The notes beneath the pieces were generated by a model. The model was given only the letters and a program-made list of their open reading frames with translations. It was not told the origin of the DNA and ran no database searches. DNA of 64,000 nucleotides, from NCBI RefSeq assembly GCF_009727055.1, contig NC_052349.1:47952119-48016118 (forward strand). The letters run 5' to 3'. A program made the position numbers and the translations under genes. Below, one piece after another: positions 22,185 through 32,362 of the stretch. The first letter of the stretch is position 1. Every line of letters starts with the position of its first letter. This DNA comes from Benincasa hispida (taxonomy: Eukaryota; Streptophyta; Magnoliopsida; Cucurbitales; Cucurbitaceae).

Positions 22185-24347
22185 ATGGCAATGACGATTT
22201 CTTCCGGCATTCCTCAAACCGCTCCTGCTGTTCCTTTGATGCTTTCTAGAGACCAACTGTTTCATCTTTTCAATCGCTTCTCTCTCCTCACTTCTCTCTC
22301 TGGTTCTAATTTTGTATTTCCCCCCCTTTTTTCTTTCTGCTTTCCCACTCCTCATTTCCCCTAAATCATCCTTTTCTTTCTGCCCTTAATCTTGCAGATG
22401 TGAAGAAACGGATTGCCCATGCTGTTAGGGATGATAAACAGGTGAATCTTCTTCAAACTTCGTTGCTACTTTAATGGATTTTTTATTTACATGTTTTGTT
22501 TTTGCTTGTTACTGCCTAGAACAAAATGGGGTTTCATTGCTTTTCAATTGGGGAAATGGGTTTGTTTTATTTGTTTGTATGTTGTTTGTTTGGGGAAATA
22601 GGGCAGCTTGAGCGCATTTGGGCTAATCTCATAGGACAACTACCCAATTCTTCCACATCTGGTTGGCAGAAAACTTGTGGTTTCTTATGGTGGAATTGGG
22701 TCTGTGAGGAATTTCCTTTTAAATCTCTATAGCTCTTCCATCTGCCAATCTTCTTGCTGTGTTCTTAAGTACTTTTTCCTTTTTGTCCTTATGTTATGTA
22801 CCTAGCTCTTAGGTTCATACTTTGATTTGGGGGGTTTTACAAACCATAATGAATTTGAGTTTCTGATGGAACTGTTGATGCAACTGTAGATGATGAGAAG
22901 TATTTGGTACTTCAATGAGTTGTTCTTAGTCTGGAAGCTTTTGTTGCCTTTTGCAGGAAGCTGTTGCTGTGACAACAGCAATTCAGGAGGAGATTTTTTC
23001 TGAAATGGGGATTGGTCAGTCTTTTCTAGTACATTACTGTTTGTTAAGTTTTGCCTATTCTTTTGTTTGTCATTTTCCTTGAAATCATGAATAGTTGTTT
23101 TTTCTTCTTCTTTTGAGCGTCTTTTTGGCTCAATTTTTCCCATTTGAATAGTGGAAACTGCTTGTTCTAGTTTCTTGATAAAGAGCCTGTGAAGCATCTT
23201 ATCTGGTAGTGGCTTCGTATTCTCTTATGATTTACAGGTTTCTCTCCAATTCCATAAATTTTAAACTTTTTGTTTGATCATTTTGATTCTAGTGTTCTGT
23301 TTAACAAAGCTTGTTTGTTTACTGATTATTTTGGCATTTTATAATAAGCTTTTGGAAAACAAGACAACCAAAAATTCAATACAAGTCATCATCAAAGGGA
23401 GCATTAGCAAATTCTTTCTTTGATTAAAACATACCTAAAACTTCTCTTTCTGCTGGATTTCTGCTGGATTGTTGTGTTATTAGCTTTAACACAATTCACA
23501 AGCCATCTTTCACAATCCAATAACCTAGAACATTTATGCTTGTGTTGATCTTTGTTTCTTCTACAGACGCCGGATTTGGTATATCCTGTCTAGGGAAAGT
23601 GAGTTCATTTTACGAGAATGATCACGAGCTGATGGTTCATTTCTACAAATTTGTCGCTGTGTAAGTCATCTCTTTGTTTAGAACAATACCTCTCTAGCCT
23701 CCTAAAGGGGAAAAAAAATGCAGAGTTTAAGACTGTCTTTCAACTCATCATATGAAGTGAAAATGTAGTCTTCTTCCTTTTGATTTGTTCTGAACTCTAG
23801 CTCATGGATCAAATGAAATTATTCTGAAAAAAATGATAGGGAAGAGATGGCTTGTGATGAAGCAGAGCTTGAACCAGATGAGTTTGCTGAAAAAATGCAT
23901 AATCAACAACTACTACATGAAAAGGTAAGGTGACAACCTTTATTTCCCACATTTATGGAAAGCAATTCTTTTGAATATGAATAGTATGCTTGGAAACTGA
24001 ATGTACTCTTCATACAGCAACTGGAGATGCTGAAACATATGCGCAAGCTACACTCTGATGATCAATCCCTCATTCTCGAGAAGGTTTGCAGTTCTCTATT
24101 TCAATCTACATAAATAATGAGAACCAAATACTTTTCAACAAGAACTATTTTGAGGGAAACGATGAACAAATTGTAATACGATTAAATTGTTGTTTTAACT
24201 ACATATTGGTGTCTTTATGTTTCTGTTTCTCGTTTGTGTCTGCAGTTGCACCAGCAGCTGGAGAGTGCAGAATTTGATAGTTCGGCATCGATTATGTCAT
24301 CAGAAGATATTCAAGAGATTGTTCAAAGGAAGAGTCTCTCTGTTTAG
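22185..24347 (+). CDS. Conserved plant-type protein of unknown function, 188 aa, seven exons
   Basis: I assembled seven exons: 22185-22302, 22398-22441, 22957-23014, 23567-23660, 23840-23924, 24018-24083 and 24246-24347 (stop TAG 24345-24347). All six introns are GT-AG, and the 567 coding bases join in one frame without a stop. The protein starts MAMTISSGIPQTAPAVPLML. A region with SRDQLFHLFNRFS and AVAVTTAIQEEIFSEMGI follows, then FGISCLGKVSSFYENDHELM. The acidic, Glu/Gln/Leu-rich helical C-terminus (about residues 105-175) probably forms a coiled coil. There is no signal peptide or membrane segment. A second ATG two codons in is an alternative start. It looks like a genuine host gene: intact, spliced and unlike any transposon protein. 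I do not recognise a named family. The next gene, SEC61 gamma, is convergent. Confidence 0.85.
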
Positions 24348-25933
24348 TCATTGACAAAAAAATGATATGCTACATGAAACATCTACTATACAAAAATGTC
24401 GTGCATTCAAGCGCACGACTGCACCTTACTGAAAAAAATCTTGGCTTCCTTGGCCATGTCTAAGTTAAATAGTTTAATTTGCCGAAGCTTGACGAGATGA
24501 AGGAGAGAGGAGAGTACTATTAATTTTCATACCAAGATGAAGCCAACTTTCATATCATAAAGCCAAAACTTGTTCCAAACTCTAAATTAACCAGTTACCT
24601 TGGATTAATCAGGAAGTAAGACATTGGATTAATCAGGAAGTAAGACATAATCCTGACAATTCATTACAGCCATTGATGGAGTTTGGTACTTCCCATGTAG
24701 AAAAGAAATTAAGCTTTTTAAACTAATAAAAACACCGGTAAGGATTTGAAATAGTAGATTAAGTTCCCTTCTATTCTGTCCGGCCTGCTCTTTTGTTGGC
24801 CTCAGCTGTCTGCAAAACAGATTCAACGGGTAATGAATGACCGTCAAAGGGTAGAACCTACGTATAGATAATGTTGTCTCAAAAAGGGCTCAAGCCAACA
24901 AACAATCACACCGATCAATTATTACATTCAACTGTTATTTGGGAATGAAAACAGTGTGCAATCATGTCCTCAAAAAGTAGAATGCCTAATTCCATCAATC
25001 GCTATGCTTATGCAAAAATGAGGCAAATGGTTCTCCCTGCGAGAACTGGTCTCCACCATCTTTAGTATATTCTAAGATAAGGGTAGAGTCTTGATGAGTT
25101 TCCTCCTGTTTCGTCTGGAAACTGGAATAATGGAGCCTCATTCTATGTATTAAGCTCAGGAGTCAGTAAAAAAGTAGATCGAACAGTCAATTGAAACTAC
25201 CCAGCAAGAATCTTCCTCTATATAGCTGACAATGTGCAATCGGCATCGATTGAGATAGAAGATTAGATGTGTTTTCTCATGGTTGTAAGAGTTTGAGAAG
25301 ATTAGTTTAGTTCCATACATCCTACATTATTCACTGACAGTGCAAACGGTATGGAATAGTGAGAGAACTCCTCAGGATATAATTTTGTATGAAAGGGAAT
25401 ATGATCTATAAGGATAACCTTAAAGAAACAGCCAAGAAGAGTCATGTAGAAAAGAGACTCAATCAAGCCATCAACGGCCAACTTAGGCAATTCAATTCAT
25501 AGAATCATAGCTAAAACACTAATCTAACAATTAAAACATTTATCCCTTCGTGATACATATGCCCTAGATATAGATTGACCTAACAATCTAAAAACATTAA
25601 CCATATTATTCTCACCTCCAATAATTTCTTTTTTCTAGGGTTCAGAAACACGTTCCCGTGCCAAGAAAATATGCATAACCAAAATCAAGGAGAAGCTTCT
25701 TTAGCCTGTAGATTCCAATTTGTCTCTCCAAAATCCCAATTTCATTTGATGCTCAAGACTAGAAAGGGGACTAAACTTGTCGAACACATAAATTCTACAT
25801 AAATCAAACCTAATTACCTTGAAGATTTCTAAAATTGAAGAAACGCAAACTCGAGAAACAATCAAACGAGTACCTAATTCACGAAACAGTGAAAGCTAGC
25901 TAGAGAAATTAAGTGAAATAACTTCAAAATAGC

Positions 25934-25981
<48 letters not shown>

Positions 25982-25992
25982 CAAATCGTTAC
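24348..25992 (-). other. Interval between convergent genes; possible SEC61 gamma 3' untranslated intron and exon
   Basis: No protein gene is visible. A 24-bp direct duplication (TTGGATTAATCAGGAAGTAA and four more bases) occupies about 24600-24647. On the minus strand, a good acceptor (GTTTTGCAG) ends at 24810. A donor (GTAACG) lies directly after the SEC61 gamma stop, so an untranslated exon from 24809 downwards joined to the coding exon is plausible. A run of about 42 A lies at 25938-25979. Confidence 0.45.
25938..25979. repeat. poly(A) run, about 42 bases
   Basis: An uninterrupted A tract lies 14 bases from the SEC61 gamma stop codon; on that gene's strand it reads as poly(T). Its length may be imprecise in the assembly. 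Confidence 0.9.
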
Positions 25993-26293
25993 CTAGCCAG
26001 ATCCAACGATGATGTTATTGATGGGGATAAAGATAAGCTTGACGAAGAAACCGACGAATCCCATCACGACGAAGCCAATCGCTGTACGAACCGCGACCTT
26101 TGTGAACTCTACAAAAATCTCGCGAAACAGAGGAGATTGGTTAAAAGATGTCCGCCAAAGTTTGAAACAAAGAGATGAAAAGGAATTCGGAAATTATACC
26201 TTTGCGATCGGGCTTGTGACAACGCTTGACGAGACGTACGCTGTCCTTAGCGAACTCCCGGAGTGGATCGAAGACGGAATCAATGGCGTCCAT
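25993..26293 (-). CDS. SEC61G: Protein transport protein SEC61 gamma subunit
   Basis: The protein is the small tail-anchored subunit of the Sec61 translocon, which carries nascent proteins across or into the ER membrane. Two exons (26293-26200 and 26108-25993) are joined over a 91-bp GT-AG intron and give 69 aa plus stop, the normal family length. It begins [20 protein letters not shown] and continues [21 protein letters not shown] single hydrophobic segment follows (about residues 41-62, [20 protein letters not shown]) and the C-terminus is NNIIVGSG. The cytosolic amphipathic helix and the KRCHKPDR motif are hallmark features. The intron splits codon 32. No breaks are seen. A copia LTR in the same orientation lies about 250 bp upstream of the ATG. 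Confidence 0.97.
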
Positions 26294-26545
26294 TTTTGTT
26301 TCTGGTGCGGGTCGTCTGATGTCGAACAAAACAAAGAACCAAAAACAAGAAGACGAAGAAGATAGCCAAATAGTCAACTTTGGAGAAATTACTTAAACAG
26401 CCAATAAATATCATTTGACTATAATTTCATCACAAATTGTCGATATGTCCCTTTAATTTATGGTTTCGTTCTTCCACCCGGTAAAGAAAGTTACTTGGTG
26501 TTTAATAGACCCTAATGCAATTTTTTTTTTTTTTTTTTTTTTTTT
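26294..26545 (-). promoter_or_regulatory. SEC61 gamma 5' untranslated region and short remaining promoter
   Basis: Only about 250 bp separate the start codon from the LTR end. The bases next to the ATG are TCTTC-rich on the gene strand, as in plant leaders. A TATTTATTGG stretch near 26400 is a weak TATA candidate. A run of about 26 T (plus strand) at about 26520-26545 borders the LTR. Confidence 0.4.
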
Positions 26546-26812
26546 TGGTTATGAATTTGTGGGTAAAAACAAGCCACAATGGGAACATGAATATTAATAA
26601 ATATATCAACCAATATATCTCAACAAAATCCACAAATGACCACTTATTTATAGGAAATTTTGGCAAGTAAAAAGTGACACACTTGGACACTATGCATAAG
26701 TCGTTGAATGACACATAGCTAACACATGTGATAACGAGAAAATGACATTTGGCATTGGACACTAAGCATGACACTAATGGGCTTCTATTATTTTTATATA
26801 ATATTTATAATA
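26546..26812 (-). repeat. 3' LTR of the second-lineage copia
   Basis: It matches 41627-41998 over blocks such as CTCAACAAAATCCACAAATG and CATTGGACACTAAGCATGA, but lacks about 100 bp present in the right copy. A purine tract (plus strand TACCCCTCTT, 26811-26820) borders its start. A run of T borders its other end. Confidence 0.85.
26640..26654 (-). promoter_or_regulatory. LTR TATA box pointing at SEC61 gamma
   Basis: The minus strand reads CCTATAAATAAGTGG. The same block is present in the 5' LTR at about 41835-41848. Transcription from it would run toward SEC61 gamma, whose ATG is about 350 bp downstream. Confidence 0.6.
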
Positions 26813-26869
26813 CCCCTCTTAGATGCCCATTATATATATGAAATATGTCTCATTACAACCTTACTAGGA

Positions 26870-27425
26870 AAAAACCACATGGGAAAAAATCCTAGTGAAA
26901 GAAAAAAAGTACATATTTCATATAATTTATACTTTTGAAAGCTTCGATAAAATATGTTTTGTTCTATCTCTTTTAATATATCCTTCTTTGATTTGGACTA
27001 TGCAAGCTGTGTTGTTTTTGTATAATATTGTTGGAAGATTTTTATTAGAAGACAAGCCACACGTTTCACGAATATGTTGAGTCATTGACCTTAGTCATAT
27101 ACATTCTCGACTAGCCTTGCGAATTGTAAGAATTTCAGCATGATTTGAGTTAGTGGTCGTTATAGTCTATTTCATCAATCGCAATGATATAACAGTTCCT
27201 CTACACGTGAATAGATAATCTGTTTGAGATCTAGTTTTGTGTGGATCAGATAAATATCCAGATACTGCATAACCAACTAGATCAAAATTTGATTTACTTG
27301 AATAAAACAAACCTATATCGATTGTTCTTTGGAGATAACGAAGTATATGCTTAATTTCATTTCAATGTCTTTTTGTAGGAGAAGAACTATATCTAGCTAA
27401 TAAATTTACTAAAAATGCAATATCT
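26870..27425 (-). pseudogene. Ty1/copia RNase H end (second lineage)
   Basis: The minus strand from 27425 shows FLVNLLARYSSSPTKRH, HILRYLQRTIDIGLFY, GYLSDPHKTRSQT, LFTCRGTVISLR, SNHAEIL, ASRECI and LRSMTQHIRETCGLS, ending in NNTACIVQIKEGYIK. Stops replace conserved Trp codons. Downstream lies the purine-rich TCATTACAACCTTACTAGG-type block typical of this lineage. The N-terminal continuation is found at 36870. Confidence 0.9.
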
Positions 27426-28227
27426 TGTTGGGTTTTATGTCCTAAAACTCGTGGTTTGTAAATAATAAAACTTATTCTGAAAATTCAATAAGTTGTCATT
27501 GAAAATACATATTGCTTATTTCGTTTTTAGAAATAAATCCAATAAACTAAAAGATCCATGACTACTACATGAGTACTTGAACTTTATGTGGAGACATAAA
27601 AGTGGATCAGGTTCGAGTAAATAGTCAAAATGATATATAGTATATGAATGATGTTGGGTGCCTTATTCTGGTAACACTATTGGATGCGGCCCACTCTGTA
27701 GTTGTTACAAGGAGTTGTAATGTACTATAGACAATGTGATCCTAATTCATACATGTTATGACATGAGGAATGGAGGCATCCTATGCAATGCATTTGTACA
27801 AGATCGAACCACAAAATCAGTCACTCTTGCTTTATAACACTGTTTATTGTTTAAGACTGACTATTTTAAAACGATGACCTAGGTAACTTGACCTTAATTT
27901 TGATCTAACTATGAACTCCTGTTTATTTGGGATTATCCTTAGATTTGCATAGGTGAGGGTTGACTCAACAATGTCAGCTCAATAAACCTCCATTCAGGTG
28001 TAAGACCGGGTAGATAGTTGGGGACATAGGGTGCAAGATGGAATTCACTCCTACCCACTTTTAGGGATAGTAGAGAGGTTGTTCCCTTAAGTGCTGACTC
28101 CGGGTCTTGAACAAGGGGCCCTACCCTCTCATTGACCCGAGAGGGACTCAGTTTGTTGATTGGATCACAAAACAATTGTTCATTGGACGATTAGTGGGAT
28201 TTAAGAAATATGAGGTAATCTCCCGCA

Positions 28228-28241
28228 GGGGGGGGGGGGGG
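28228..28241. repeat. G14 homopolymer
   Basis: Fourteen G in a row stand where the sister LTR at 35740 has only GGGGG. The run sits exactly at the edge of the nested minus-strand LTR. Confidence 0.9.
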
Positions 28242-29910
28242 TAATCAAGGATCCATAAGCATTCAAATTCACTAATTTTGACAGAAACTAAAACATGTTT
28301 TTCTAAAAAGAGGGTTTTAAGAAATCGTTTGTACAACAGTATACTTCACTTGATATCACCATGAACCATCTCAAAGCCTTCCCTACTATGCTCTTGGAGC
28401 TTTAGACAGAGTTGTGGGACTCAAGAACAACTTGAAGAGGTGAAGAACAAAGAAGAATTCACAGTAGCCGATAAAAGGAATAGTTTCTTCTCACAGTAAT
28501 TTTTCTTCCTTCTTCTCAAATAACTCCAATCTTCTTTATATATTGTAGATGAACATGCAAAGAATTGGAGTGCATGACTTACAACTGATGCTTGGAGAAC
28601 CAATGAAGAGAAGATAATGGCCTTTGTGTGAGCATGAAGATGAAGGTAATGGAAAAAGTTCAATCTCCATTTTGTGCAACATGCATAAATTGAATTTTCA
28701 TTTTTCTTTTTTAAAGCATAAAATGATTTTCTTAAATTAATTTAAATTATTAATTAATTTAATATCAAATATTAAATTAATTTTTTTGCATAATTATCAT
28801 CTTCATATATTTAAATCATGTTTAAATATATATTCTCTTGTTTCATTTAATTTGAACGTTTCAAATTAATTTTTCAAGCTACCCTAAAGGTTATCTATTT
28901 ACGAGCTAGTAGGGGAACCTCGCAAACCTACAGATCATGGGCTCCAACGATTCGAGATTAATCGGTTAAACTCATTAGTCCTATCTAACCCCCATTCATT
29001 AACTAATGGGACACTCCACTATAGCCTATAGTTGAACTCCCCTCACTGTAGATATATTATGTCTACTTAATAACCATAATTAGTAAGTCGATCCTCCATA
29101 GATTGTTCGTAAACATAACTAAGTCAAAAATACCATTTTACCCCTGTGAATACATCTTGTTCCTTAAGTAATGAACAATTTTGATTCATAATCTCTATGA
29201 ATCAAATCCCTTCTCTATCATAAGAAGGTAGGGCCCCAATTGTTCAAGACCTGGAGTCAGTATTTAAGAGAACAACCTATCTGCTAACCCTAAATAGGGT
29301 AGGAGTGAATTTCATTTTGCAAGACTATGTCCTCAGCTATTCATCCGGTCTTATCCCCAAAATGGTAAACTTATTGAACAGTGTTGTTGGACTACTCTCA
29401 CCGTTTGCAGATCAAAGGATAATCCCGAACAAAAAGAACTTCATAGCTAGCTCAGGATTAAGATCGAGTTAACCTAGGTTATATAATAAATGAAATAGTC
29501 AGTTTTAACAGGAAACGGTCGTTATAAAGAAAAGTGACTATTTTCGTGGTCCAGTCTATATGCAGACTCATTGCATAGGATACCCTCACTCTCATGTCTC
29601 AACATGAACGATTTGTGCATCACATCGTTTGTAGCACATTACAACTTCTTGTAACAACTATAGAGTGGACTGCATCCAATAGTGTTACCAGGATGAGATA
29701 CCTAATTTCAACCATATACTTATTAGACCATTTAGGCTATGTACTATCAACTTGATCCTGTTTATGTCACTACATAAAGTTACAACATTCAGATTATGGC
29801 CAAGGATGCATTTATTGGATTTTCATAATAAGATGCAAAATCAACAAGTCATTATTATTGATAAAATAGAATGTTTAACATGAACTGTGAGTTCTAGGAC
29901 ATTCCCAATA
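28242..29910 (-). repeat. Solo LTR of family 2, minus strand, inside another LTR
   Basis: Inverted, it starts TATTGGGAATGTCCTAGAAC (usual TGTTGGGAATGTCC) and follows the LTR at 1499 block by block: ACTATTGGATGC, the GGATAAGACCGGAT block, GACCCCGGG-type junction blocks and TAGCTCGTAAATAGAT. It ends near GCTTATGGATCCTTGATTA, about 30 bases short of the normal LTR end. No internal region accompanies it. Sequence on both sides belongs to one plus-strand LTR. The exact target duplication is not clear because the left end is truncated at the G run. Confidence 0.8.
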
Positions 29911-30972
29911 AAACAGACATTTGACCCAGTCGTTAGTACGAACAACCTGTGAAGGGTTTACTAATCATGGTTATATCGAGTGGACATAATACATCTACAG
30001 TGAGGGGAATGCAACTATGGGCTTTAGTGGAGTGACCCATTAGTTAACGAATGGGGGTTAAATCGGTGTAAAGAGTTTTAACTAATTAATCTTAAATCGT
30101 TGGAGCCCATGATCTGTAGGTCCACAAGGACTCCCTACTAGCTCGTAAATGGATTAGCTTTAAAGTAGCGTGATAAGTTAATATGAAACATTCAAATTAG
30201 AATTAAGGAAATTAGTAATTCTATGAGATATAATTACGCTTTTAATTTTGAAATTAAACAGAATTAGACAATTAATTAATATTTAAATATGATTTAAATA
30301 TTAAATTTACAATTTAATATTTGATATTAAATTAATTAAATTATTTATTATTAATTTTATTAGAAAATTAATTTTTGAAATTAATTTTGTAAAATTAGTA
30401 AAGTTTTTAATTTTGAAAACTAAATTGATTTTGGAAATCAATTTATAAAACAAAATTAAAATTGTAAAACACAAAAGGATTGGAAAATCAAAAGTTGGAA
30501 AACTCCACTCATAGCTCACTCAAAAACCACTTATTTTTGCTTCAATTCTCTAAGCATGAGCTACACCTCATGCAGGCTTCTCCATTATATGATAGTCCTG
30601 TAATAAATAGAGAAGATTGAAGTGGAAATCGAGCATGCATTAGTTGAATTTTTGCTGAAAATTTGAGTTGAAGAAGGTGCTCTTCAAGTAGGTACAACAA
30701 TGTGTTTCTTCTCCAAATTCCCTTCATTCAAGCTTATTTTGAGTCTCACAACTTAATCTAAAGTTGCAAGAGAATAGTAGGGAAGATCTTGAGGTGGTTC
30801 ACAACAAGATTTGGAGAAGATTTGCAGCTAAGAATCGTGATTCAAGGTGTTCTTCAAAGGTATGTGATGAAACCCACTTTATATTTTATGAGCATGCTTA
30901 AATTCAAAGCCAAAATTAATGAATTAGAATGCTTATTGATCCTTGTTGCTTTCGTTGCATGTTTACTTAGAC

Positions 30973-31672
30973 TAAAATCAGTAGCCGAATTGTCTAGGTT
31001 AATGAACCCCTAGGTAGAACATTCAGTGGGATATACTTGGGGTATCTGATGCTTCATTTAAACCTCTCATGTTTCTCCCTTTATTCTTCACACCGTGAGA
31101 TCTATCCTCGGCCTCGTGGCACCCTGAGAGTGTCCCCTTAAAGGATGGTATTTAGGTAGGTCAAGATCAAGGTGGATGGAGAGAATATTCATAGTAAGTG
31201 GGAGCGGGACGTGCGACAGCATATCCCACGGTCTCTCTCGTTAGGTTGAATAAGGTTTCTGCGCATCGCCTTGAGGCACCCTGGGAGTGTACCCCTATAG
31301 GATGGCAGTTTTGCACGTTTATTTTTTTGATCTCTTGTATAGGATAAGGTTACTTAGTCTTTTGTCCTAATCTACTTTTTCCCTACAATGGGCGCATTAG
31401 GGTAGGACTCTGGGGCCAAAAATGAGGGGCTACGCTTACGTGGAATTGTTAAGGATTAACAATTTTAGACCGAACAAATGGTGGCTGTTAGGTCCAGTTC
31501 CAAAAGTTGTTTCTATCTAATGGTTGAGAGTGTCTCATCCCAATGAAGGGGCATCTGATCACCTCACCGGTGACGTTTGTCTTGCCTTGTTGGGGCTTCA
31601 TTACGAAATAGAAGTCTTATCACTTATGGTACTTGGTAACTATTTTGCTAAAATTAATTCAACGGTTTTAAA
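30973..31672 (+). other. copia leader segment of family-1 type
   Basis: The sequence from ACTTAGACTAAAATCAGTAG closely follows 63443 onwards in the family-1 element at the right end. It contains the two spaced copies of GGCACCCTGRGAGTGT (about 31120 and 31272). It joins the family-2 LTR at about 30970 without a primer site. Confidence 0.75.
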
Positions 31673-32362
31673 ATGGCTACAATCACTATTGCTTTGCTAA
31701 GCATTGATAAATTAGCTGTTGACAATTACGCTAGTTGGAAACATATGATCACGATAATACTCATCATCGAGAACCTTATGTTCGCCCTTACGGAGGAGCA
31801 TCCTCCTATTCCAGCTTCTAACGCTGCTCGAAATATTCGGGAGGCGTACGAGCATTGGACACATGCAAACTAGAAGGCTCAAGCCTATATCTTGGCCAGT
31901 CTTAGCGACGTGTTGTCCAAGAAGCCTGAGCCCATGGTCTCAGTGCGTGAGATCATTGAGTCCCTGCGGGGAATGTTCTGACAACTGTCTGGACAGCTCA
32001 AGCACGAGGCGCTTAAATACATCTTCAACTTCAAAATGAAGGAAGGCACCTTTATTCGTGAACATGTGCTTAACATGATGGTCCACTTCAATGTGGCGAA
32101 GATGAATGGGTCTAGAATCGATTAGGCCAGTCAGGTTAGCATAATCCTGCATTCATTGCCGGAAAGCTTCCTACACTTTGTTAGCAATGCAATTCTTAAC
32201 AAAGTGGAATATATCCTTGCAACACTCCTCAACGAGTTGCAGACATACCAATCTTTACTGAAAAGTAAGGAGAGGAAAGGACGTGAGGCAAATGTTGCCT
32301 CGTCTTCAAAGACGTTCCATCGAGGTTTGACCTTAGGGACAAAGTTTGCACCTTCTGCCTCT
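31673..32362 (+). pseudogene. Ty1/copia gag, 5' part
   Basis: The start ATG at 31673 gives MATITIALLSIDKLAVDNYA, a close relative of the gag at 15321. A stop at 31871-31873 and later ones (near 31980 and 32123) break it. The frame resumes with PESFLHFVSNAILNKVEY and ELQTYQSLLKSKERKG and runs to KFAPSAS, where a solo LTR is inserted. It continues at 34433. Confidence 0.92.

Larger units (their letters stand above)
27426..30972 (+). repeat. 5' LTR of the nested element, itself interrupted
   Basis: LTR blocks run from 27426 to about 28241 and resume at 29911 with AAACAGACATTTGACCC, matching the uninterrupted 3' LTR at 35750-35770. They run on to GTTGCATGTTT near 30970. The last about 15 bases of the LTR and the primer site are missing, and leader DNA follows directly. 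Confidence 0.8.

Noticed and set aside
22802..23197. 131-codon minus-strand frame in the seven-exon gene
   Set aside because: It covers introns and one exon of the plus-strand gene and shows no family feature.
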